In this document: positions 1-5,825 of the stretch, one piece after another | How positions within the stretch are numbered: position 1 is the stretch's first letter | Layout: every line of letters begins with the position of its first letter | DNA from: JAWLBR01 sp041687495 | GTDB taxonomy: Bacteria; Bacillota; Limnochordia; DTU087; JAAYGB01 | Direction: 5' to 3' | Length of the DNA: 59,200 nt | Assembly (NCBI GenBank): GCA_041687495.1 | Contig: JAWLBR010000007.1 | Location: 1-59,200, forward strand | Notes under the pieces: model-generated | What the model saw: the letters and a program-made list of their open reading frames with translations, nothing else | What the model was told of the DNA's origin: nothing | The model's database searches: none | Translations under genes and position numbers: made by a program

Positions 1-2
1 TA

Positions 3-869
3 CTCCACTTCGAAGTGGAGTATTTGGGCGAGATTACGCGGCGACTCAGTCCCGGTGAATACACTTTGCGGGCGTTTTTCCGCTATGGCGACAGCGGCCA
101 GATCATCGAGACCAAGAAGTTCGATATCTCTGCTGAGGATTTCAAGTTCCCCAGTGCTGATGAGATTGGCGCCTTTTCAGTAGACAACTCTGAAGTGGAT
201 CTGGCGCTAAAGCCTGGTCAACGCAAGACTGAAGTTCTCCAACTGACCAGCGAAATTGGCGATAACTCCGTGGTAGTGGTGTCTGGAGAGGATGTAACCC
301 AGCAGTATCAGTACTCACCCTTGTCTTGGATTGAGCTGCGAAGCCCAGCACAGTTTGAACTGGCTGGCCGAGGAAGAGGACGATTGGTTTTCACAATTGT
401 GGTACCTCGGGAAGCGCAGGCAGCTAGCTATCACGGCGATCTGGTCTTGAGTGCATACTCTCCAGAGACCAAAGAGATGTTGAGCTCCAGGAGTATTCCT
501 CTCTCGGTGCTGGTGGGAGACAACCATGTTGCTACGGCTGAGGTTAGAAGCCTGTATTACAGCCGAGACGAAGAGGAATCCGCTCTGTCTCTGGACCTGT
601 ACAATGATGGTAGTGTGTATATCACACCGCAGGCATCCATCTTGCTCACAGATCAAGATGGCGCCTTCGCCGCCAGAAGCCTGTTATCTCTGCCGGAAGG
701 CGTGGGCAGAGTGTTGCCGCTGAGAAGCCAGCAGCTTTCAGGGGCTGTGGAGCAGCTCGAACCGGGAACTTACTCTGCGGCAGTTACAATTCAGTCTGGT
801 GGGCAGGATATCTCAACCGTCGAGATACCACTAGAGGTTCCTGCTGCTCAAGAGATTGAAAATCCCTAA
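3..869 (+). CDS. Exported beta-sandwich protein, 5' end cut by window
   Basis: The reading frame is open from the first bases, so the start lies upstream and only the last 288 or so residues are visible. The visible part is rich in beta strands and has Ig/Fn3-like features. It contains LKPGQRKTEVLQLTS and a later SWIELRSPAQFEL stretch followed by a VVPREAQAASYHGDL strand, much like extracellular domains in which a proline-glycine rule ends a strand before a xxGxY strand. There are no membrane segments, cysteines or catalytic motifs in this part. I do not recognise a specific family; a surface adhesin or pilus-like assembly factor is possible. It precedes two small secreted proteins and tandem c-di-GMP riboswitches, which fits a cell-surface role by inference only. 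Confidence 0.7.
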   Translation, partial: LHFEVEYLGEITRRLSPGEYTLRAFFRYGDSGQIIETKKFDISAEDFKFPSADEIGAFSVDNSEVDLALKPGQRKTEVLQLTSEIGDNSVVVVSGEDVTQQYQYSPLSWIELRSPAQFELAGRGRGRLVFTIVVPREAQAASYHGDLVLSAYSPETKEMLSSRSIPLSVLVGDNHVATAEVRSLYYSRDEEESALSLDLYNDGSVYITPQASILLTDQDGAFAARSLLSLPEGVGRVLPLRSQQLSGAVEQLEPGTYSAAVTIQSGGQDISTVEIPLEVPAAQEIENP

Positions 870-999
870 TCATGGGAATATACATGGAAGTGACATGGAT
901 TGCGTAGGTCAGGATGTGTTTAGCCTATCTGTTGATTACTAGACGCATCCATCCAAACTTGTGCTTTAGCCATCCATCCCACGGCTAATACAGGCAACA

Positions 1000-1090
1000 G
1001 TATGTCCACGAAAAGGCAAACCCGTTGAAAGGCGGGGACGCAAAGCCACAGACCTAAGGCCCCTTGGCTATGGTGGCTGGGTTAACCGAA
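1000..1090 (+). promoter_or_regulatory. Cyclic-di-GMP-I (GEMM) riboswitch, first of a tandem pair
   Basis: The GEMM-I core is visible: GGCAAACC from about 1014, a GAAA tetraloop at 1027-1030, GGGACGCAAAGCC at 1034-1046, GACCTAAGGCC, and a closing GGTTAACCGA near 1080-1089. This order is the established c-di-GMP-I aptamer signature. It lies 90 bases ahead of a second copy, both before the secreted protein at 1253. A TAATAC -10-like hexamer at 986-991 could serve as promoter, but no good -35 is seen. The boundaries are approximate. Confidence 0.88.
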
Positions 1091-1142
1091 GGGCGAATCG
1101 GGAAGGTCAGTTTCATATGAGACTGATGCCCGCCTTGGTTCG

Positions 1143-1243
1143 TTCCTTTGGGATAAAGGTAAACCCGTTGAAAGGCGGGGACACAAAGTCACGGGCCTGT
1201 GAGCGGAACTTCCGCTTATGGCAGCCGGACCGCCCTGAAGGAG
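1143..1243 (+). promoter_or_regulatory. Cyclic-di-GMP-I (GEMM) riboswitch, second copy, overlapping the ribosome binding site
   Basis: A second GEMM-I core is present: GGTAAACC at about 1158, a GAAA loop at 1170, GGGACACAAAGTC, GGGCCTGTG, and a final GCAGCCGGACC. Bases 1143-1152 can pair with 1233-1243, with G1150-G1152 to C1233-C1235 and T1144-T1148 to A1238-A1242. The 3' arm of this closing stem is the GAAGGAGG ribosome binding site (1237-1244) of the gene at 1253. Ligand binding would therefore be expected to hide it and lower translation; that direction of control is inference. Confidence 0.85.
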
Positions 1244-1252
1244 GCAATCTAT

Positions 1253-1762
1253 ATGAAAAAGCAGGTTATCGTTTTTGTCTTGGCACTGGTGGTTGCTGTC
1301 GGTACGTTGCCCCCGACTGCGTGGGCTAAGCCCCTTGACCGGGCAACTATCAAGGTTCGAGTTCATGTTCCTGTGTTCCAGGACCTTACCGTCATCGATC
1401 CGGTAGCAGTGCCCATCACTTACCCGTGGGATGGTGCAGAAGAAGGAAAGGCCTTAGTGATACGGAATGTAGGTCGAGTTCGCGTGCGTAGCAATGCTGA
1501 CTGGGCAATGCAGGTAGCCGCCCTGGATGCAGAAGGCCTTCGGGTATCCGTAAAGCCGTCCAACGATCCAAGGGCTAGCTGGCAAGTAGTATCCCAAGCG
1601 AGCGGAGTGTTTGCCGGTACCCACGGCTCCCACGAACTCAGCTGGGACATCCGCGTTGAGGCACCTAGAAATGCCTCAATCGCCAGCCGCCAACGTGACC
1701 CCAGCAACACCTTCAGCCAACAGAACATAGTTCAGCTGATGTTCACGCTGGGACAGCACTAG
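1253..1762 (+). CDS. Small secreted protein under c-di-GMP riboswitch control
   Basis: A 169-residue protein. The ATG at 1253 is chosen because GAAGGAGG ends eight bases before it and it begins a classical signal peptide (MKKQVIVFVLALVVAVG, cleavage near AWA-KP at about residue 25). The mature part is about 145 residues, beta-rich, without cysteines or catalytic motifs. I do not recognise the family; the general form resembles pilin-like or matrix beta-sandwich subunits. Tandem c-di-GMP riboswitches occupy its leader and a strong terminator follows at 1808, so it is probably a single-gene transcript. Regulation by c-di-GMP suggests a role in surface attachment, matrix or a motile-to-sessile switch. 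Confidence 0.8.
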   Translation: MKKQVIVFVLALVVAVGTLPPTAWAKPLDRATIKVRVHVPVFQDLTVIDPVAVPITYPWDGAEEGKALVIRNVGRVRVRSNADWAMQVAALDAEGLRVSVKPSNDPRASWQVVSQASGVFAGTHGSHELSWDIRVEAPRNASIASRQRDPSNTFSQQNIVQLMFTLGQH

Positions 1763-1807
1763 GTTTCAGCCTACATCCAACTTCAGGCCAATCCTTCCAT
1801 GGCTATA

Positions 1808-1837
1808 GCGAAAACCCCCGTAAGGGGGTTTTTTCGC
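1808..1837 (+). terminator. Rho-independent terminator after the riboswitch-controlled gene
   Basis: A perfect hairpin, GCGAAAACCCCC, loop GTAA, GGGGGTTTTTTCGC. The A-rich and T-rich flanks make it able to work on both strands. Confidence 0.9.
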
Positions 1838-2033
1838 GGTGTGGACCGCAGTACGGTCTTGTCTGCGCGAAAGTCAAGACGAACAATGGAGCCGCAGTGG
1901 ACAGACCAGTGCGCAATTTGAAGCCAGGTTGGCATCAAGTCTGTCGACTCTGGACGCCTGCGTCTGACGGGTATGACCCTTCTGTCGTACGAAACAGTAT
2001 GTTGAGAAGGATAACACAAGTCGAGCATAGCCG

Positions 2034-2215
2034 TTGAGAAGCTTGGCAATAGAGTCACAATACACCCGTCGCCACGGTGTTGATCTCTCGGTCAATGCGG
2101 TTGCCCGTGGATGGGGCAGCTACTTCGCCGTGGCGAACGTCAAGGACTCCATAAGGAACTTGACCAGTGGTAACAGATTCACAGTGCGATACATCACAAA
2201 GAGGCTCTCTCGATG
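2034..2215 (+). pseudogene. Possible remnant of a group II intron maturase C-terminus
   Basis: Within an otherwise gene-poor stretch (1763-2754), one plus-strand frame reads RRHGVDLSVNAVARGWGSYF, then AVANVKDSIRNL. This resembles the maturase domain of group II intron reverse transcriptases, where a GW-x-x-Y-F motif follows a leucine-asparagine helix and precedes a basic wirrRL segment (here ITKRLSRC). There is no reverse transcriptase domain upstream, no convincing intron domain V and no ribosome binding site, so this would be a decayed fragment. The resemblance is short and could be chance. The rest of 1838-2754 shows no feature I can support. Confidence 0.3.
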
Positions 2216-2754
2216 CGGAGCTGGCAATCTCCGATCGCCAAGCTCCATCAGATGGATCTTGTCTTTTCGGTCGATGGCTATTATCTCCGGCTTTGCTCTT
2301 TGCCAGAGCAAGGACTCTGTCTCTGTCAAGCGGCTGAGCCGACAGCACTTTGGAAAGCCGTATGCTGGAAATCGCGTGCGCGGTTTGACGAAGTTCGAGG
2401 AAAAATCCCTCCATCTAGCTTATGGGCCAATTCGCTGCTAAGGTTATCTGCTATGGCATTCCTGTGAAAAAATCGGGCAGACGAACGCCGCAATGGGTGC
2501 CATTTGAGTGGCTTTTGTGCGCATATAGAGGAGCTTTTGTGGATGGGGCCTTATTATTGACCTAGAGGATCGATCATGGTATGGATATGTCAATTTTGTT
2601 CGGAACGCAATGCTATCGTTCTGCATTCCAATCAGAGCTTGGGAGAGGGGGGTACCTGCAAGACGAACTAGAGGGTAGATTCTTTGAGATTCCCTTGGAT
2701 GACGGAAATGTAAGTACACTAGTGTTCTAGACACACGGAGGAGGAAGACATACG

Positions 2755-3321
2755 ATGAGAAGGGTTTTGTCACTCAGTTTTCTGCTTTGCGTTTTGATGG
2801 TTTTGCCGACTGTGTCATTTGCCGCAGATTCCCATACATTGACCGTTCAGACTCGAGTGGCTGAGTTTGCAGAACTGCGGGGGGTCAAGGAAACTGTTGA
2901 TATTCCTGATTTCATTGGAAACGAAGGCCCGCTCACTGGCGAGGACGGCGACTGGCGGCTAATGAAATCTGGTGATTTTCAATTCAACGTTAGCTCCAAT
3001 TTCGACGCTTCGTTGACAGTAAGTGTCGACAAGCCTTTGACTAATGGTACCAGTACCATTTTGACGAAGGTTGACCTATGGAAGCTAGTCAAGGACTCGG
3101 CCGCTGGTTGGCCGTGGAATTGGAGACTTCATTGTTGGGATGGAGGAGACAGTTCCGCGTATGCCAGCAAGGCAACTGCGATGACAAGTGTCGATGGCGT
3201 AGAATTGACCACGTACCTGCTCCGAGTGTCGTCTGGACTGGGTGACATTCATGAACAAGCAGCGGGTGAGTACACAGGAACTGTTACCTTGACTGTTAGT
3301 GGTTCTGCTAGTATCGATTAG
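2755..3321 (+). CDS. Secreted pilin-like beta-sandwich protein, unknown function
   Basis: A 188-residue protein. The start is supported by GGAGGAGGAAG about ten bases upstream. Residues 1-23 form a signal peptide (MRRVLSLSFLLCVLMVLPTV, cleavage after SFA). The mature protein is beta-rich and ends in GEYTGTVTLTVSGSASID, a terminal strand typical of spore-coat-U-like and DUF4402-like bacterial beta-sandwich subunits; assignment to any of these is inference. It carries WPWNWRLHCWDGG at about residues 118-130, with a single cysteine. It stands alone between a gene-free stretch and a weak hairpin at about 3342-3368. It may be functionally linked to the secreted proteins upstream, but no riboswitch is seen in its own leader. 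Confidence 0.7.
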   Translation: MRRVLSLSFLLCVLMVLPTVSFAADSHTLTVQTRVAEFAELRGVKETVDIPDFIGNEGPLTGEDGDWRLMKSGDFQFNVSSNFDASLTVSVDKPLTNGTSTILTKVDLWKLVKDSAAGWPWNWRLHCWDGGDSSAYASKATAMTSVDGVELTTYLLRVSSGLGDIHEQAAGEYTGTVTLTVSGSASID

Positions 3322-3559
3322 TCCATACAAGGCATCTGAGGTCACCCTGAGAACGGGGTGGCCTCTTGGCCGTATGTGTTGCAGGAGCGCTGATGTAGGG
3401 TTTCTCTATGTTCGGAAGTGTCAAGATACGAAATCACCGTGCGCTATGCTCAGCTCGTGGCGATACTATTTCGTTGGTGCTGCGATAGGGTGTTCCGCGA
3501 GATGTGGCTAGGCACCACATGTTGCGAGGAGATTGACGTATACTCATATTTACAGCTGA

Positions 3560-3609
3560 CCTCCAGACCGCGATCCGGTATACTGAGATTGACCGGTACG
3601 GTCTGGAGG
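3560..3609 (+). promoter_or_regulatory. Long hairpin that contains the ribosome binding site of the GerMN gene
   Basis: Bases 3560-3570 (CCTCCAGACCG) pair perfectly with 3599-3609 (CGGTCTGGAGG). A second stem, CCGGT at 3575-3579 with ACCGG at 3592-3596, stacks inside and leaves a 12-base loop. The last five bases of the 3' arm, GGAGG, are the ribosome binding site of the GTG at 3618, so the folded RNA would block initiation. Confidence 0.7.
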
Positions 3610-3617
3610 TGTGTTTT

Positions 3618-4169
3618 GTGGACAAGCATAGCAAGACAGGTATGTTTGTGATTCTGTTGGCCGCAGTGTTAGGCGCGTTCTTACTGCTCACGCAGCTGCT
3701 TGGACAGGGTGGGCCGCTTGGAAATGGACCTATTGGGCGTCTGCTGGGACGGGAGAACGTGGAGCTGACACTGTACTTTGCTAATTCGGATGCCAGTGGG
3801 GTAGCCCCTGAAAAGAGAACAGTGCTGCGCAAGGGGGAGCCCCTTGCAGAATTGGTGATTCGAGAACTGATGGCTGGGCCTCAGAGTGGGTTGGGTAGAA
3901 CGATCCCGGACGGAACGAAATTGCTGTCTGTTGAGGTTAAGAACGGTATTGCCTATGTCAGCTTCTCTCAGGAGTTCCAGGATAACCACTGGGGAGGGTC
4001 AGCTGGAGAGACGATGACGTTGTATTCGTTGGCCAACTCTTTGACTGAGCTTGAGGGAATTAAGGCTGTTCAGCTGCTGATCGAAGGGAAGAAAGTCGAA
4101 TCATTGGCGGGGCACTGGTCGACTGATGTTCCCATTGAGAGGGATGAGTCACAGATTAGGCCCGAGTGA
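3618..4169 (+). CDS. Membrane-anchored GerMN-domain protein
   Basis: A 183-residue protein. GTG at 3618 is preferred over the in-frame GTG at 3609 because the GGAGG ribosome binding site (3605-3609) overlaps the latter. Residues 7-27 are a hydrophobic N-terminal anchor (GMFVILLAAVLGAFLLLTQLL). The remainder, about 45-170, matches the GerMN domain found in spore-germination protein GerM and in sporulation lipoproteins. Visible elements are VELTLYFAN, a PLAELVIRELMAGP helix, LLSVEVKNGIAYVSFSQEF and TLYSLANSLTELEGIKAVQ. Known relatives act at the cell surface in sporulation or germination; in non-sporulation contexts the domain occurs in LpqB-like lipoproteins. A hairpin hides its ribosome binding site and a terminator follows directly, so it is a single-gene unit with probable translational control. 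Confidence 0.85.
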   Translation: MDKHSKTGMFVILLAAVLGAFLLLTQLLGQGGPLGNGPIGRLLGRENVELTLYFANSDASGVAPEKRTVLRKGEPLAELVIRELMAGPQSGLGRTIPDGTKLLSVEVKNGIAYVSFSQEFQDNHWGGSAGETMTLYSLANSLTELEGIKAVQLLIEGKKVESLAGHWSTDVPIERDESQIRPE

Positions 4170-4177
4170 GCTTGAAG

Positions 4178-4204
4178 GCAGGGGTGGAATTCCCCTGCTT
4201 TTGC
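4178..4204 (+). terminator. Terminator after the GerMN gene
   Basis: GCAGGGG at 4178-4184 pairs with CCCCTGC at 4192-4198 around a seven-base loop and is followed by TTTTGCATTTTT. Confidence 0.85.
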
Positions 4205-4371
4205 ATTTTTAGTCTTCGTAGAAGTTTGGGTTGACTAAGGATCCACCACCCGGGAGGTGGCGAGGCAGGTTTTCCTTCTCCCGATAGCGAAAATTGTTCA
4301 GTGGTGTGTTAAGCCGGACTGCTGTCCCTTCAATTAAAGAAGGGAAACTAATATGAGAAGGGTGTTGCATC

Positions 4372-5469
4372 GTGGCTAGCAAGGTATGGTTTATTCCTGT
4401 CAGCGATGGGGAGTCCCGTGAAGCGATTGCCGAGAAGGCGCAGAAGGCCTTTGCCGCCGCCGGGGCGTACGATATCGTTTCCGATGGTGACTATGTTGCG
4501 GTAAAGATGCACTTTGGTGAGGATAAGGGTGTTGGTTACATCAAGCCGGAGTATATCAAGCCCGTATTGAACTCTCTGAAAGAGAAAAAGGGCAAGGTGT
4601 TCTTGACTGACACCAACACCTTGTACAAGGGTCGGCGGTTTAACTCCATCGACCACCTGATGCAAGCATACGATCACGGGTTTACTCCGGACAATGTCGG
4701 AGTTCCGGTAATCATCGCCGATGGGCTGTTGTCGAAGAACTTCACCAAGGTCGAGATCAATGCCAAGCACTGTGAGACTGTGAACATCGCCAATGATTTC
4801 CTTCATGCTGATACCGTCGTGGTTCTGTCGCACCCGACTGGGCATGTAGCCGCCGGCATGGGTGCGGCGATCAAAAACGTAGCGATGGGTGCAGCTAGCC
4901 GCAGCGGGAAACAGATGCAGCACTCCGATGTGCATCCTGAGGTGAACCGGGATGAGTGTATCGCCTGTGGAATGTGCATCAAGTGGTGCCCTGTTGAGGC
5001 CATTGCTATGGTGGATGGAAAGGCAAAGATCGACTCTGAGGTCTGCTACGGCTGCGCCGAGTGCATTACTACCTGTCGCTTCAACGCGATCAGCATCAAG
5101 TGGGGCGGTACTACCGAGGCTCTGCAAGAAAAGATGGCCGAGTACACCTATGGCGCTTTGAAAGACAAGAAGGACAAAATGGTGTTCGCCAACTTCTTGA
5201 TCCATGTCACTAAGAACTGTGACTGTGATGGAAGTGCACAGAAGAAGGCAGTATCTGACGTAGGGATTCTGGTGTCTTTTGACCCAGTTGCCATCGATCA
5301 AGCTACTGCTGATCTCCTAGGACATAGCCATGGCAAAGATTTACTTCTTGACATGTGGCCTCAGAACGACTACAACTATCAGATTAACCACGCTGAGAAG
5401 TTGGGTCTGGGGACTCGGGAGTATGAGTTGATTGACCTAGTCGAAACAGGAGACATGAGCGCAAAGTAG
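4372..5469 (+). CDS. DUF362 protein with two [4Fe-4S] ferredoxin motifs
   Basis: A 365-residue protein starting at GTG 4372, behind GAGAAGGG. The N-terminal and C-terminal parts form a split DUF362 domain (VAVKMHFGEDKGVGYIKP; ILVSFDPVAIDQATADLL). Between them lies a bacterial-type ferredoxin insert. Its motif CIACGMCIKWCPVEAI uses Cys196, 199, 202 and 206, and CYGCAECITTCRFNAI uses Cys225, 228, 231 and 235, so two [4Fe-4S] clusters are expected. The protein is soluble, with no signal or membrane segment. The family is widespread in anaerobes; its reaction is not established and electron transfer is the likely role. It appears to be transcribed alone. The 200-base region before it holds a small hairpin (CCACC/GGTGG near 4243) with no recognised regulatory RNA. 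Confidence 0.9.
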   Translation: MASKVWFIPVSDGESREAIAEKAQKAFAAAGAYDIVSDGDYVAVKMHFGEDKGVGYIKPEYIKPVLNSLKEKKGKVFLTDTNTLYKGRRFNSIDHLMQAYDHGFTPDNVGVPVIIADGLLSKNFTKVEINAKHCETVNIANDFLHADTVVVLSHPTGHVAAGMGAAIKNVAMGAASRSGKQMQHSDVHPEVNRDECIACGMCIKWCPVEAIAMVDGKAKIDSEVCYGCAECITTCRFNAISIKWGGTTEALQEKMAEYTYGALKDKKDKMVFANFLIHVTKNCDCDGSAQKKAVSDVGILVSFDPVAIDQATADLLGHSHGKDLLLDMWPQNDYNYQINHAEKLGLGTREYELIDLVETGDMSAK

Positions 5470-5618
5470 AAGAGGCGTGTAGCCGTAGTGGGTTGGCTGC
5501 GCCAGACGGCAAGCCTGCTAGAGGTTTGTGGGTACTACTTCACAGCGGTTTGTGAAGCCCCTGACTTGAGACATGGAAGAGTAGTAAACTCTGGTGGACT
5601 GTTCTTTTGAGTAGACGA

Positions 5619-5645
5619 GGTCAGCGCAAGAGCGCTGGCCTTCTT
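5619..5645 (+). terminator. Terminator in the 5470-5825 intergenic region
   Basis: GGTCAGCGC at 5619-5627 pairs with GCGCTGGCC at 5632-5640 (one G-T pair) around AAGA and is followed by TTCTTAGTGTT. The rest of this 356-base gap holds a further small hairpin (CCGGGC/GCCCGG near 5702-5735) and the GGAGG of the next gene; no other feature was recognised. Confidence 0.7.
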
Positions 5646-5825
5646 AGTGTTGAGCCGGATGTAGCAAAAACCTGGCGTGGCGATTGACGGTTGCCTTTTG
5701 CCGGGCGTGGAAAATGGCCGTGCCCGGACATAGTGACTGAAGATTGGCATATTAGTGTTTTTGACGCAAGGTGAAGACACTCTCCACCTCGAATACATAT
5801 GTGTCCCTGAAGGAGGGGTGTACTG

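Noticed and set aside
2055..2414. Minus-strand frame of 119 codons in the gene-free stretch
   Set aside because: No ribosome binding site or recognisable motif. The plus-strand frame in the same place carries the maturase-like motif, so this is probably a shadow.
3342..3368. Hairpin AGGTCACCC/GGGTGGCCT after the second secreted protein gene
   Set aside because: The stem is good but is followed by CTTGGCC rather than a T tract, so it is not called as a terminator.
4205..4371. Possible riboswitch before the DUF362 gene
   Set aside because: A small CCACC/GGTGG hairpin is present, but no known aptamer core or terminator is seen.
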